DNA of 64,000 nucleotides from assembly GCF_024746815.1 (NCBI RefSeq), contig NZ_CP080525.1, positions 5,388,501 to 5,452,500 of the forward strand. The letters run 5' to 3'. The stretch's first letter is position 1; each line of letters begins with the position of its first letter. The translations under genes and the position numbers were made by a program. This DNA is from Mesorhizobium sp. AR07 (GTDB lineage: Bacteria; Pseudomonadota; Alphaproteobacteria; Rhizobiales; Rhizobiaceae). The notes beneath the pieces are model-generated. The model worked only from the letters and a program-made list of their open reading frames with translations. It made no database searches and was not told the origin of the DNA. Positions 16,131-26,057 of this stretch are shown here, piece after piece.

Positions 16131-16158
16131 AGAAGGGCTGCCGTGTGGCGGCCCTTCT
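16131..16158 (+). terminator. Hairpin terminator after pilA
   Basis: Arms AGAAGGGCTGCC and GGCGGCCCTTCT form a stem with one mismatch, followed by CTATT. It lies 43 bp after the pilA stop. The short T-run suggests partial rather than complete termination. Confidence 0.65.
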
Positions 16159-16266
16159 CTATTCCGCGGCCAATACCAGTCGTCTTTTCGTTCCGGGCCT
16201 CATCAATCGTTAATCGAACATACCTAGATTGAGCCCCGTGGAATTCGGACAATAGGCATAGCCCCG

Positions 16267-16785
16267 ATGCTTGAAGCCCTGATCTTCGTCGTCTTTCCGT
16301 TCTGCATGCTGTTTGCCGCGATCTCCGACATGCTGTCGATGACGATCGCCAATCGCGTGCCGGTGCTGCTTGTCGTTGTTTTCGCGCTGGTCGCGCCGTG
16401 GACGGGTATGGGATGGGCGGCCTATGGCGGGCATTTTGCCGCCGGCGCCCTGGTCCTGGCCGTGACGTTCGGCCTGTTCGCAATGGGTGGCATGGGCGGG
16501 GGCGATGCCAAGCTTTTGGCCGCTACCGCGATGTGGATGGGTCTCAATGTGCATCTCGTCGAGTATCTTGTGGCCTCGACAATCATCGGCGGCCTGCTGA
16601 CGATCGCCATCATACTTTACCGAAAATCGCTGATTGCGGCTGTTACCGGCCAAAATCCGTTTCTGCGCCATTTTGCCGACGAGGCGAACGGCGTTCCCTA
16701 CGGCATCGCGCTTGGCCTTGGCGGGCTGCTGACCTATCCGGATTCGCCTTTGATGGTGTGGGCGCTGACAAGGCTGGCGACCTGA
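16267..16785 (+). CDS. cpaA: Prepilin peptidase CpaA (A24 family)
   Basis: This 172-residue polytopic membrane aspartic protease cleaves Flp prepilin and the TadE-like pseudopilins. The two catalytic aspartates are readable: Asp21 in AISDMLSM and Asp80 in GGMGGGDAKLL (the GxGD motif). The N-terminal cytoplasmic and methylase domain of PilD-type peptidases is absent, as is normal for CpaA/TadV. It follows pilA and precedes cpaB by about 215 bp. Confidence 0.92.
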   Translation: MLEALIFVVFPFCMLFAAISDMLSMTIANRVPVLLVVVFALVAPWTGMGWAAYGGHFAAGALVLAVTFGLFAMGGMGGGDAKLLAATAMWMGLNVHLVEYLVASTIIGGLLTIAIILYRKSLIAAVTGQNPFLRHFADEANGVPYGIALGLGGLLTYPDSPLMVWALTRLAT

Positions 16786-17002
16786 ACGCGATCTGATTTC
16801 CGTTACCCTGACCGGCGTTGCCGCACCGGCCTAATCTAGCAGGCCGGAGTCGGCCATTTTGTCCGATCGGCGCATAGTCCGGCCAATTTATGTAAACCTT
16901 AAATTAATCACGATCGTAAGCATTGCATTAACCTTGTTTTGACGATTGCCGCTGCAAAGTCCGGCTTGGCTACGTGGTTTGCCAGGGCGAGGGTTCGGAC
17001 AG

Positions 17003-17818
17003 ATGCCAGCATCGCGATTGATAATTCTGAGCGTGGCGGTGGCCGCGGCGGGTGGCGCTGGCTATGTCGCGAAAAACATGGTGGCGCTGCCACCTCAGAT
17101 CGTTGTCGATTCCGGCCCCAAAGGCCCGGCGGTGGCTCTGCAGGACGTGCTTGTGCTCTCGGGCGATGTTCCGATGGGCAACCCGCTCGAGAACAACATC
17201 GCCTGGCAATCCTGGCCCGCCGACGGCATCAACGCGAACTTCATCACCCGCACCGTCGAACCCGAAGCGCTGGAGAAGCTGAAGGGTTCCGTTGCCCGTG
17301 TGGCTATGTACGCCGGAGAGCCTCTGCGGCGTTCCAAGCTGATCGGCGAGGGGCAGAGCTTCATGTCGTCGATCCTGCCTTCCGGCATGCGGGCGGTCGC
17401 CACGGCCATCTCGGCCGACACCTCGGCCGGCGGCTTCATTCTTCCCAACGATTTCGTCGATGTCATCATGACCCGCAGGGGCGATGCCGCTGCCGGCGGC
17501 GCCGCCAGCTTCAACACCGAGACCATCCTCAAGAACATCCGCGTCCTGGCAATCGACCAGACCATTCAGGAGGACGAGCAAGGCAAGAAGACGAGGGTGG
17601 GCCAGACCGCCACGCTGGAACTGACACCGCGTCAGGCGGAGATCATCACGGTTGCCCAGCAGATGGCGGATCGCCTGACCTTGGCGCTGCGGGCGGTTGC
17701 GGACACCCAGGAAAAGAATCTGGGTGAGGCCGACTATCTCGTTTCCGGCAATGGCCGCAGGGGAACGGTAAGGCTGATCAAGTCGGGCGAAGTTTCCGAA
17801 GTAGGGGCAAGGAAATGA
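17003..17818 (+). CDS. cpaB: Flp pilus assembly protein CpaB (RcpC)
   Basis: This 271-residue protein has an N-terminal membrane or signal segment (LIILSVAVAAAGGAGYVA). A SAF-like domain follows (DVPMGNPLENNIAWQSWP...PEALEKLKGSVARVAMYAGEPLRRSKL). It is thought to sit with the CpaC secretin in the outer-membrane pore complex. ATG 17003 has GAGGG upstream and matches the usual length. Its stop overlaps the cpaC start (ATGA), indicating translational coupling. The upstream AT-rich 100 bp probably holds a second promoter of the operon. Confidence 0.9.
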   Translation: MPASRLIILSVAVAAAGGAGYVAKNMVALPPQIVVDSGPKGPAVALQDVLVLSGDVPMGNPLENNIAWQSWPADGINANFITRTVEPEALEKLKGSVARVAMYAGEPLRRSKLIGEGQSFMSSILPSGMRAVATAISADTSAGGFILPNDFVDVIMTRRGDAAAGGAASFNTETILKNIRVLAIDQTIQEDEQGKKTRVGQTATLELTPRQAEIITVAQQMADRLTLALRAVADTQEKNLGEADYLVSGNGRRGTVRLIKSGEVSEVGARK

Positions 17819-19332
17819 GGCTAAGTGGTAAACTGCCGGCAATCGTAGCCGCGGCATTCGGCCTGCTGCTCGTCGGAACGAATGTGCAAGGCGTTGTCGA
17901 GGCGAAGAACGCGCGGGTCACGGCATCGACCGCCACCCAGCACGTCAAGCTCGGCCTCAACAAATCGGTGGTCATCGACCTGCCGAGCGATGCCTACGAC
18001 ATTCTCGTCGCCAACCCGGCGGTTGCCGATGCGGTGACCCGCACCTCAAGGCGCATCTATCTGTTCGGCAAGGCGGTCGGCGAGACGAACATCTTTGTCT
18101 TCGGTCCCAATGGCGAGCAGATCGTCAGTCTGGACCTGGCCATCGAACGCGACGTTGCCGGCCTCGAGGACTATATCAAGCGCTTCATTCCGACGTCGGC
18201 CGTCAAGGTAGAACTGCTGAACGACAACGTCATCCTGACCGGAACGGTCGACACGCCGCTGGACGCAAAACGCGCGCAAGACCTGGCGACGATCTTCGTC
18301 TCGGGCGGTGAAGCGACGACGGGACAATATTCGCAGACCGCGGCCGGCGGTTCGTCCCAGAGTGGCGTCGCCATCAACAACCCGGACCAGGAGCGCCGCA
18401 CCAGCAAGATCGTCAACCTGCTCCAGATCATCGGCGACGATCAGGTGACGCTGAAGGTGACGGTCGCCGAAGTCAGCCGCTCGGTGATGAAGCAGCTCGG
18501 CGTCAATATGGTTGGCAGTGGCGGCAGCAACGGCATCAGCTACGGCGCAATCAGCGACAATTTCACCGGCCTCGGCAAGCAGCTGTCGAATTCGGGCTTC
18601 AATATCGGTGCCTCGGGGTTGCAGGCCTATATCAACGCCATGGAGCAGTCCGGTGTCATGAAGACATTGGCCGAACCCACCTTGACCGCCGTATCCGGCG
18701 AGAAGGCGACCTTCAAGGTCGGTGGTGAATACAACATGGTGAGCGGCGTCACCGCGAACGTATCCACCGATAACCAGACTGGCCTGAAGAACTACACCCT
18801 CGACAAGATCGAGTACGGCATCGGCCTGGAATTCCAGCCGGTGGTGTTGTCTCCCGGCCGCATAAGCCTGAAAGTCAGAACCTCGGTTTCCGAGCCGACA
18901 ACGGAAGGGTCTGTGGCGCTCTCCTCAGGCGTGACGAGTCCCGGCACGAATGTCCTGTCGCTGCGCAAGCGCCTTGCCGATACGACGGTGGAATTGCCCT
19001 CAGGTGGCTCCATGATGATCGCCGGTCTGGTTCGCGACGATGTCAGGCAGGCCGTCAACGGCTTACCCGGACTGACAAAGATTCCCGTGCTCGGCGCGCT
19101 TTTCCGCAGCAGGGATTTCGTGCGCAACGAGACCGAGCTCGTCATCATCATCACCCCCTATCTGGTGAAGCCGGTGGCGCGCAACGATCTTGCCAAGCCG
19201 GACGACAATTTCAACGCTGCCAGCGATGGCGCCGGCATGTTCCTTGGCCGTGTCAATCGCGTCTACGGCACCATGCAGACAGACAAGCCCAACGGCCGTT
19301 ATCACGGCGTTGTCGGCTTCATCTACAAGTGA
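17815..19332 (+). CDS. cpaC: Flp pilus secretin CpaC (RcpA)
   Basis: The 505-residue secretin forms the outer-membrane channel for the Flp pilus. It has a signal segment, an N-terminal pilus-assembly domain (about residues 35-105), a BON-like region (DYIKRFIPTSAVKVELLNDNVILTG) and the secretin core. Secretin signatures include LAEPTLTAVSGEKATF and GLPGLTKIPVLGALFRS, then TELVIIITPYLVKP. The ATG overlaps the cpaB stop. Residues 35-70 are paralogous to the stand-alone protein at 15025. Confidence 0.94.
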   Translation: MRLSGKLPAIVAAAFGLLLVGTNVQGVVEAKNARVTASTATQHVKLGLNKSVVIDLPSDAYDILVANPAVADAVTRTSRRIYLFGKAVGETNIFVFGPNGEQIVSLDLAIERDVAGLEDYIKRFIPTSAVKVELLNDNVILTGTVDTPLDAKRAQDLATIFVSGGEATTGQYSQTAAGGSSQSGVAINNPDQERRTSKIVNLLQIIGDDQVTLKVTVAEVSRSVMKQLGVNMVGSGGSNGISYGAISDNFTGLGKQLSNSGFNIGASGLQAYINAMEQSGVMKTLAEPTLTAVSGEKATFKVGGEYNMVSGVTANVSTDNQTGLKNYTLDKIEYGIGLEFQPVVLSPGRISLKVRTSVSEPTTEGSVALSSGVTSPGTNVLSLRKRLADTTVELPSGGSMMIAGLVRDDVRQAVNGLPGLTKIPVLGALFRSRDFVRNETELVIIITPYLVKPVARNDLAKPDDNFNAASDGAGMFLGRVNRVYGTMQTDKPNGRYHGVVGFIYK

Positions 19333-19346
19333 GCGGGGAAGCGGAC

Positions 19347-20084
19347 ATGTCTCAGTCAGCATTGAAGGCAAGGACCTTCGCTACAACGATGCGCGCCGGT
19401 CGTTTGCGGATCCGCCAGCGGGCCGTCCCAGCCTTGGCGGTTGCGGTAGTGGCTTTGTTGGCCGGTTGCGCCCAGCGCGACAGCATCACGGTTGGCGCCA
19501 TTCCGGACGATTATCGTACCAACCATCCGATCGTGATCGCGGAGAAGAATCAGAAGCTCGACCTGCCGGTCGGTGCCGGTGACCGTGGCATGACCGGCTC
19601 CCAGCGCGATACGCTCCTTGGCTTTCTGGACGGCTATGACAAGAGTGCCGCCCCGACGCTGACGATCCAGGTCCCGAGCGGGTCGGCCAACGAGATCGCC
19701 GCGACGGCGGCCGCTCGCGATTTCGCCCGGCTCGCAATCGCCAGCGGCGTCAAGCGGAACCGGATCGTTGTCACCTCTTATCAGGCCGCTTCGAACGAGA
19801 TATCGTCGCCGGTTCGCGTCGCCTATGTCTCGGTGAGGGCCCAGACCGACAAATGCGGGCGCTGGCCCGATGACCTGACCGATACGTCGGAAAACAAGCA
19901 TTATGCCGACTTCGGCTGCTCCTATCAGAACAATCTTGCCGCTCAGATGGCAAATCCGGCCGACCTGCTTGGTCCGCGCAAGCCTTCCACCATCGATGCC
20001 GAAAATCGCGGAGCGGTGATCGATAAGTACCGCGCAAGAGGCATTTCAACTGAGTTCCTCGGCAGTTCGGCAGTGACGTACTGA
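19347..20084 (+). CDS. cpaD: Pilus assembly lipoprotein CpaD
   Basis: This 245-residue protein has a lipobox VVALLAGC near residue 46, so it is an outer-membrane lipoprotein. The remainder matches CpaD: DDYRTNHPIVIAEK, a repeat-like GPSGS-type region, and a C-terminal CSYQNNLAAQMANPADLLGPR motif. It probably pilots or stabilises the secretin. ATG 19347 has GGGGAAGCGG upstream; a GTG at 19329 overlapping cpaC is a possible alternative. It lies within the operon between cpaC and cpaE. Confidence 0.9.
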   Translation: MSQSALKARTFATTMRAGRLRIRQRAVPALAVAVVALLAGCAQRDSITVGAIPDDYRTNHPIVIAEKNQKLDLPVGAGDRGMTGSQRDTLLGFLDGYDKSAAPTLTIQVPSGSANEIAATAAARDFARLAIASGVKRNRIVVTSYQAASNEISSPVRVAYVSVRAQTDKCGRWPDDLTDTSENKHYADFGCSYQNNLAAQMANPADLLGPRKPSTIDAENRGAVIDKYRARGISTEFLGSSAVTY

Positions 20085-20122
20085 GCCGCCAGTCTCGGAT
20101 ACAACAGGCCACGGGAAAGAGT

Positions 20123-21412
20123 ATGACGATGAGCAACCTTGCCTACGACGCCCCGGTGGATGGCAGCGATACCTCGCAGCAGGACATCGCCGCGATGCAG
20201 GCATTGCGGCCGATCCCGCGCATCTCGATTCAGGCATTCTGCGAGACCGAGGGCGTTGCCAATCCGGTCGAGCGCGCCGGCGAGGACCGCCGTATGACGA
20301 AGGCGCATCTCAAGGTCCATATGGGCGGTGTCCCGACAGCCATCGAATTCTACCAGTCGGCGCCAACGCCCAACCTGATCCTGCTGGAATCGCGCAGCGA
20401 GCCGAAGCAACTGCTGGAGCAACTCGCCCAGCTCTCGGAATACTGCGACCCGACCTCGAAGGTGGTGGTGATCGGTCACTACAACGATGTCGGTCTCTAC
20501 CGAGAGCTTATCCGCTCCGGCATTTCCGAATATGTGATCGCACCGGTGTCGATGGCAGACATCGTCAGCGTGGTGTCGTCGATTTTCATTGACCCGGAAG
20601 CCGAGCCGCTCGGCCGCTCGATCGCCTTTGTCGGCGCCAAGGGCGGCGTCGGCTCCTCGACGATTGCCCACAATGTGGCCTGGGCGATGTCCTCCCTGTT
20701 CAAATCCGAGGTGGTTGTCGCCGATCTCGATCTCGCTTTCGGCACGGCCAACATCAATTTCGACCAGGATCCGGCGCAAGGCATCGCCGAGGCGGTGTTT
20801 TCGCCGGAACGCATCGATGAAGTCTATCTCGACCGGCTGCTGACCCAGTGCGCCGAGCACCTGTCGCTGCTGGCAGCGCCTTCGACGCTCGAACGGGTCT
20901 ATGACTTCGATCCGGAAGCCTTCACCCAGCTCATCGACACCGCCCAGCGCAGCGTGCCGCTGCTGGTGCTCGATGTCCCCCATGCCTGGACGGGCTGGAC
21001 CAAGAACACCCTGGTCAAGGCCGACGAGGTCGTCATCACGGCGACGCCGGAGCTGGCCAATCTGCGCAACACCAAGAACCTGGTCGACATGTTGAAGCGG
21101 CTTCGTCCCAACGACCCGCCGCCGAAGCTGATCATCAACCAGACCGGCGTTCCCAAGCGCCCGGAGATTTCACCGTCCGATTTCGCCGAGCCGCTCGGCC
21201 TGTCGCCGATGTCGGTCATTGGCTTTGATCCATTGCTGTTCGGCAATGCCGCCAACAATGGGCGCATGCTTGGCGAAATGGATGCCAAGAACTCGGTTGT
21301 CGCAATGATCAACGAAATCGCGCATGTGCTGACCGGGCGTAGTGAAATCAAGGCTAAGAAGAAGGCGGGGCTCGGCAATCTGCTCGGCAAACTCTCGCGC
21401 AACAAGAAGTGA
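20123..21412 (+). CDS. cpaE: Pilus assembly ATPase CpaE (TadZ, MinD/ParA-like)
   Basis: This 429-residue protein has an N-terminal receiver-like domain (about residues 75-160, with PNLILLESRSEP and KVVVIGHYNDVGLYREL). A MinD/ParA-type ATPase domain follows, with the deviant Walker A KGGVGSST near residue 175 and LVLDVPHAWTG as the Walker B region. CpaE/TadZ directs the pilus machinery to the cell pole. The start has ACGGGAAAGA upstream. Confidence 0.92.
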   Translation: MTMSNLAYDAPVDGSDTSQQDIAAMQALRPIPRISIQAFCETEGVANPVERAGEDRRMTKAHLKVHMGGVPTAIEFYQSAPTPNLILLESRSEPKQLLEQLAQLSEYCDPTSKVVVIGHYNDVGLYRELIRSGISEYVIAPVSMADIVSVVSSIFIDPEAEPLGRSIAFVGAKGGVGSSTIAHNVAWAMSSLFKSEVVVADLDLAFGTANINFDQDPAQGIAEAVFSPERIDEVYLDRLLTQCAEHLSLLAAPSTLERVYDFDPEAFTQLIDTAQRSVPLLVLDVPHAWTGWTKNTLVKADEVVITATPELANLRNTKNLVDMLKRLRPNDPPPKLIINQTGVPKRPEISPSDFAEPLGLSPMSVIGFDPLLFGNAANNGRMLGEMDAKNSVVAMINEIAHVLTGRSEIKAKKKAGLGNLLGKLSRNKK

Positions 21413-21441
21413 CGTTTCAGCGGCGGAATCGGTAGCGGATC

Positions 21442-22944
21442 ATGTTTGGTAAAAGAGGCAGCGACGACGGAAACCGGTTCACGCCGGAATTTCGCCAGCC
21501 AGCACCGGCCCCCGTTGCGCCGGCGGCCGCAAGTTCCGCGGACACGGCGCTTCTGGCCCGGCCCGCGGCTGCGCCAAGCGCCGCTGTCGCGCCGCCGGCG
21601 CGCCGCGCGATCGAGGCACCGCCATCGGCGCCGGAACTGAAGCGGGTCCAGCGCGAAAAGAGCGAAACCTACTACGACACCAAGAGCCAGGTTTTCTCCG
21701 CGCTCATCGACACGATCGACCTGTCACAGCTCTCCAAGCTTGATCCCGAAAGCGCACGCGAGGAAATCCGCGACATCGTCAACGACATCATCGCGATCAA
21801 GAATTTCGCGATGACGATCGCCGAGCAGGAAGAACTGCTCGAGGATATCTGCAACGATGTGCTCGGTTATGGGCCGCTCGAGCCGTTGCTCGCACGCGAC
21901 GACATCGCCGATATCATGGTCAACGGCTCCAAGAACGTCTACATCGAAGTCAATGGCAAGGTCGAACAGACCGGCATCCGCTTTCGCGACAACCAGCAGC
22001 TCCTCAACATCTGCCAGCGCATCGTCAGCCAGGTCGGCCGCCGTGTCGACGAATCCAGCCCGATCTGCGACGCGCGTCTTCCCGACGGGTCCCGCGTCAA
22101 CGTCATCGCGCCGCCGCTCTCCATCGACGGTGCCACGCTCACCATCCGCAAGTTCAAGAAGGACAAGCTGACGCTCGATCAGCTGGTCAAGTTCGGTGCC
22201 ATTTCACCGCAGGGAGCCGAAGTTCTCAAGATCATCAGCCGTGTTCGCTGCAACATCGTCATCTCGGGCGGTACCGGCTCGGGCAAGACGACGCTGCTTA
22301 ACTGCCTGACCAACTATATCGACCGCGAGGAGCGCGTCATCACCTGCGAGGACTCGGCCGAGCTGCAATTGCAGCAGCCGCACGTCGTGCGCCTCGAAAC
22401 CCGCCCGCCCAACCTGGAGGGCGAGGGTGAGGTGACGATGCGCGACCTGGTCAAGAACTGCCTGCGCATGCGGCCCGAGCGCATCATCGTGGGTGAAGTG
22501 CGCGGACCCGAAGTGTTCGACCTTCTGCAGGCGATGAACACCGGCCATGACGGCTCGATGGGAACGATCCACTCGAACAGCCCGCGCGAATGCCTGAACC
22601 GTATCGAATCCATGATCGCCATGGGCGGGTATTCGCTGCCGCAGAAGACCGTGCGCGAAATCGTTGTCGGCTCCATCGACGTGATCATCCAGGCGGCGCG
22701 CCTGCGCGACGGATCGCGTCGCATCACCCACATCACCGAGGTGATCGGAATGGAAGGCGACGTCATCATCACGCAGGACATCGTCCTCTACAACATCAAG
22801 GGTGAGGACGCCAATGGAAGGCTGCTGGGAGAGCATGTATCGACCGGCATCGGTCGCCCGCATTTCTGGGATCGGGCGCGCTATTATGGCGAGGAGCAGC
22901 GCCTCGCCGTGGCGCTCGAGGCGATGGAGAAACGCGCTGACTGA
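21442..22944 (+). CDS. cpaF: Pilus assembly secretion ATPase CpaF (TadA)
   Basis: The 500-residue CpaF powers pilus extension and retraction. It has a Pro/Ala-rich N-terminus, a helical N-domain, Walker A ISGGTGSGKTTLLN, the Asp box ITCEDSAELQLQQPHVVRLETR, Walker B MRPERIIVGEVRG and the His box GHDGSMGTIHSN. These are hallmarks of the type II/IV secretion ATPase superfamily. It directly follows cpaE and precedes tadB by 29 bp. Confidence 0.95.
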   Translation: MFGKRGSDDGNRFTPEFRQPAPAPVAPAAASSADTALLARPAAAPSAAVAPPARRAIEAPPSAPELKRVQREKSETYYDTKSQVFSALIDTIDLSQLSKLDPESAREEIRDIVNDIIAIKNFAMTIAEQEELLEDICNDVLGYGPLEPLLARDDIADIMVNGSKNVYIEVNGKVEQTGIRFRDNQQLLNICQRIVSQVGRRVDESSPICDARLPDGSRVNVIAPPLSIDGATLTIRKFKKDKLTLDQLVKFGAISPQGAEVLKIISRVRCNIVISGGTGSGKTTLLNCLTNYIDREERVITCEDSAELQLQQPHVVRLETRPPNLEGEGEVTMRDLVKNCLRMRPERIIVGEVRGPEVFDLLQAMNTGHDGSMGTIHSNSPRECLNRIESMIAMGGYSLPQKTVREIVVGSIDVIIQAARLRDGSRRITHITEVIGMEGDVIITQDIVLYNIKGEDANGRLLGEHVSTGIGRPHFWDRARYYGEEQRLAVALEAMEKRAD

Positions 22945-22973
22945 GGCGTCTGGAAGCGTGAGGGTTCTGGCCA

Positions 22974-23987
22974 ATGTTTGGAATTGACGGCACAGTACTG
23001 GCGTTTGTCGTGCTCGCCGGCTTCAGCGCCGGCGCGGTCGCCTATGCATTCCTGTTCAACCAGATCAGCAACGAGAAACAGGTCGGCAAGCGGCTCGAGA
23101 CGATCAAGACCGCCGAGACGGATCGCTCCGTCGTCAATGCCTCGCGCGACCGCGTGGCGGAAGCCGCCAAGCGGCGCAAATCGGTTCAGGATTCGCTGAA
23201 CGAACTCGACGCGAAGCAGAAGACCAAGGACAGCGCCGTCAAGAAACCGCCGCTGAAAGCCCAACTCCGTCAGGCCGGCCTGAAGACCACCGTCGAGCGC
23301 TTCTATATATATTCCGCCATATGCGGCTTCGCTTTGACGATGGCCGCCTATGTGGTCGGAGCGCCGCTGATCGTCCTGCCGGGCGTGCTGCTGGCCGGGG
23401 GGCTGGGCCTGCCGCGTTGGTTCGTGTCGTTTTGTCGCGCCCGCCGGGTCAAGAAATTCCTCAACGAATTTCCGAATGCGCTCGATATCATCGTGCGCGC
23501 CGTCAAATCCGGCCTGCCGCTGAACGATGCGGTGCGCCTGATCGCCAATGAATCTCTCGAACCCGTGAAGAGCGAGTTTCGTCGCATCGTCGATTCACAG
23601 CAGATGGGCTTGTCGATCCCCGACGCGACCTTGCGCATGCCCGAAACCATGCCTTGCACGGAGGCAAGTTTCTTTGGCATCGTCATCCAGATCCAGTCGC
23701 AGGCCGGCGGCAATCTTTCCGAGGCGTTGGGCAATCTTTCGCGCGTGCTCCGCGATCGCAAGAAAATGAAGGCCAAGGTCCAGGCGCTGTCGATGGAAGC
23801 GAAGGCGTCCGCCGTGATCATCGGCGCTCTGCCCTTCATTGTCGCCTTTCTCGTCTACCTGTCGAGCCCGAACTATATGATGCCGCTGTTCGTCACCAGC
23901 GTTGGACACCTGATCCTTGGGTGCTCGGCAGTCTGGATGTCGATCGGCATCTTTGTGATGCGCAAGATGATGAACTTTGAAGTCTAG
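22974..23987 (+). CDS. tadB: Flp pilus inner-membrane platform protein TadB
   Basis: This 337-residue polytopic protein has a type II secretion GspF-like domain. Membrane segments are visible near the N-terminus (AFVVLAGFSAGAVAYAFLF), at residues 115-150 and at the C-terminus. The GspF core includes FPNALDIIVRAVKSGLPLNDA and QSQAGGNLSEALGNLSRVLRDR. It forms the inner-membrane platform with TadC, whose gene starts 9 bp later. Confidence 0.93.
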   Translation: MFGIDGTVLAFVVLAGFSAGAVAYAFLFNQISNEKQVGKRLETIKTAETDRSVVNASRDRVAEAAKRRKSVQDSLNELDAKQKTKDSAVKKPPLKAQLRQAGLKTTVERFYIYSAICGFALTMAAYVVGAPLIVLPGVLLAGGLGLPRWFVSFCRARRVKKFLNEFPNALDIIVRAVKSGLPLNDAVRLIANESLEPVKSEFRRIVDSQQMGLSIPDATLRMPETMPCTEASFFGIVIQIQSQAGGNLSEALGNLSRVLRDRKKMKAKVQALSMEAKASAVIIGALPFIVAFLVYLSSPNYMMPLFVTSVGHLILGCSAVWMSIGIFVMRKMMNFEV

Positions 23988-23996
23988 GATCGTGGC

Positions 23997-25019
23997 ATGA
24001 CCGACCAAGTCATCAAATCACTGACGGACCCCAGCCTCCTGATCGCGCTGCTGGTCGGCCTCGCCGTGTTTGCGACCGTGTTCACCCTGCTGCCGGCGTT
24101 CGGCGGAAACCAGCTCAAATCGCGCATGAAATCGGTCGCGCTGGAACGCGATGAGCTGCGCGCCAAGCAGCGCGCCCGGCTTGCCGTCGAGGCGGATCGC
24201 CGTCGCAAGGGCCTGCGCGAGGAACAGTCGATTGGCATGCGCAACGTTGTCGACCGGCTCGATCTGAGGCGCGCGCTCGCCGATGAGGGCACGTTGCAGA
24301 AACTCAAGGTGGCCGGGTTTCGTGGGCAGAATCCGCTGACGCGGTTTCTTTTCTTCCGTCTCGTGCTGCCTTTTGTCGGCTTTGCGTTGGCCTTGGTCTA
24401 CATATTCGTGCTCGGAGGAATGGCCGAGAAGCCATTGGTCATCAGGCTGTTCGTCTGCATCCTGGTTGCCTATGGCGGATTCTACGCACCAGTCGTCTAC
24501 GTCAACAACCGCGCCACCAAGCGCAAGCAGTCGATCCAGTTGGCATGGCCAGATGCACTCGACCTGATGCTGATCTGCGTCGAGTCGGGCATGTCGGTGG
24601 AAGCAGCCCTGCGCAAGGTCGCCGACGAGATCGGCGCGCAATCGGTGGCGCTGGCGGAAGAATTCATCCTCACCAACGCCGAGCTTTCCTATCTGCAGGA
24701 GCGCAAGCAGGCCTACGAGAACCTGGCAAGCCGCACCGGCCTGGAATCGGTCAGGTCGGTGTCGCAGGCACTTGTCCAGGCCGAGCGTTACGGCACGCCC
24801 GTGGCGCACGCACTGCGCGTGCTGGCCGCCGAAAGCCGCGACCAGCGCATGAATGCGGCCGAGAAGAAGGCCGCGGCCTTGCCACCGAAGCTCACCGTGC
24901 CGATGATCCTGTTCTTCCTGCCGGTGCTTTTTGCCATCATTCTAGGCCCCGCCGGCATTCAGGTCAGCCAGCGCGGCATCTTCGGCGATCGTTCGGCACC
25001 AGCATCGACTGCGCAATAG
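23997..25019 (+). CDS. tadC: Flp pilus inner-membrane platform protein TadC
   Basis: This 340-residue GspF-domain membrane protein is paralogous to TadB and forms a heteromeric platform with it. It shows WPDALDLMLICVESGMSVEAALRKVADEIG, then QAERYGTPVAHALRVLAAESRDQR, and a final hydrophobic helix (MILFFLPVLFAIILGP). It is the last gene of the pilA-tadC strand and is followed by a strong hairpin. Confidence 0.93.
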   Translation: MTDQVIKSLTDPSLLIALLVGLAVFATVFTLLPAFGGNQLKSRMKSVALERDELRAKQRARLAVEADRRRKGLREEQSIGMRNVVDRLDLRRALADEGTLQKLKVAGFRGQNPLTRFLFFRLVLPFVGFALALVYIFVLGGMAEKPLVIRLFVCILVAYGGFYAPVVYVNNRATKRKQSIQLAWPDALDLMLICVESGMSVEAALRKVADEIGAQSVALAEEFILTNAELSYLQERKQAYENLASRTGLESVRSVSQALVQAERYGTPVAHALRVLAAESRDQRMNAAEKKAAALPPKLTVPMILFFLPVLFAIILGPAGIQVSQRGIFGDRSAPASTAQ

Positions 25020-25049
25020 AGGCGAGGCACGTCCCCGCACGAACATGTG

Positions 25050-25082
25050 AAGAAGCCGCGCTGCAACACAGCGCGGCTTCTT
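25050..25082. terminator. Bidirectional terminator between tadC and tadD
   Basis: Perfect 14-bp arms AAGAAGCCGCGCTG and CAGCGCGGCTTCTT flank a 5-nt loop. Short T and A tracts on the two sides let it serve both convergent transcripts. It lies 30 bp after the tadC stop and 28 bp after the tadD stop. Confidence 0.85.
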
Positions 25083-25110
25083 CATTCCGGGGCTTTTTGG
25101 GATTGTCGCC

Positions 25111-25932
25111 TCAGTTGGTCGCCGGCTTTGACTTGTCCTGGTCCTTGAGCTGGCTCCAAGCATTCTGCTGAGCCAGCATTTGGCGCAGATAGGCGACGTT
25201 TGCCTGCGCCTGATCGGGCGAGAGTTCCTGCGAGGCGATCTTCTCGGCTTCGTCGAAACGGCCCTGCAGGCCGACGACCAGCGCCAGGTTCTGGCGCACC
25301 CGGCTGTCCGCGTTCGGCTGTTGCGCTGCGGAGCGCATATAGGTTTCGGCGGTGCGCAGGTCACCTGCCAATACATAGGACATGCCGAGATTGGAGAGCA
25401 CCGACGGCTCGTTCGGCTTGAGTTCGAGCGCCTTGCGGTAAAGCTGGCGCGCGTCGTCCTTATGGCCGAGCTGGTCGAGAATGGCCGCTTCGGCCGATAC
25501 CAGCCTCCAGTCGGGATATTCCGGTGTCTGCGCGCGGCGCACGGCGTCCAGCGCGGCCTCGAACTGGCCATTGGCGGCCAGCGCCTTGCCGTAGGAGGCG
25601 AGCACGTCACGATCCTTCGGCATTGCGATCGCCAGCTTGCGCATCACGGCGAGCGACTGGTCGGCGTCACCGTCCATCTGCAGCGCCGCCGCATAATTTG
25701 TCGCTATGCGCTTGTCGTTGGGGTTCCTGGCGTAGGATTGACCAAGTGCCGTCGTCGCATTGTGCAGTTCCCCCGCCGACATGGTTTCCAGCGGCTTGCC
25801 GCCGGTGCGCCCGATCGAGCCGGTGGTGAATTTGTCGGTTCCGCAACCGGCGACACCCGCCGCGAGCGCCAGCATGAGGGCGGTGGTGATGAGCCGTTTT
25901 CCCCTGGCATTGATCGTGCGGTTGGTCGGCAT
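25111..25932 (-). CDS. tadD: TadD-like tetratricopeptide lipoprotein
   Basis: This 273-residue protein has a lipobox LALAAGVAGC near residue 30. At least four tetratricopeptide repeats then run from about residue 60 to 240, for example DARQLYRKALELKPNEPSVLSNLG. TadD proteins help assemble the secretin in the outer membrane. I chose ATG 25932, which has GGAGG 10 bp upstream; an ATG seven codons earlier or a GTG two codons earlier are possible. It converges on the tad operon. Confidence 0.87.
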   Translation of the reverse strand: MPTNRTINARGKRLITTALMLALAAGVAGCGTDKFTTGSIGRTGGKPLETMSAGELHNATTALGQSYARNPNDKRIATNYAAALQMDGDADQSLAVMRKLAIAMPKDRDVLASYGKALAANGQFEAALDAVRRAQTPEYPDWRLVSAEAAILDQLGHKDDARQLYRKALELKPNEPSVLSNLGMSYVLAGDLRTAETYMRSAAQQPNADSRVRQNLALVVGLQGRFDEAEKIASQELSPDQAQANVAYLRQMLAQQNAWSQLKDQDKSKPATN

Positions 25933-26057
25933 CGGCACCGGGCCTCCATTCATGCGCGGCCATTGCGTGACCGTCTTCCCTCTCGCAGAAATATTCTGTT
26001 AACCCTAACGGACGGTTAAGAACGGCGACTCAAGGGCCGCCGCACGGAGAACATCGA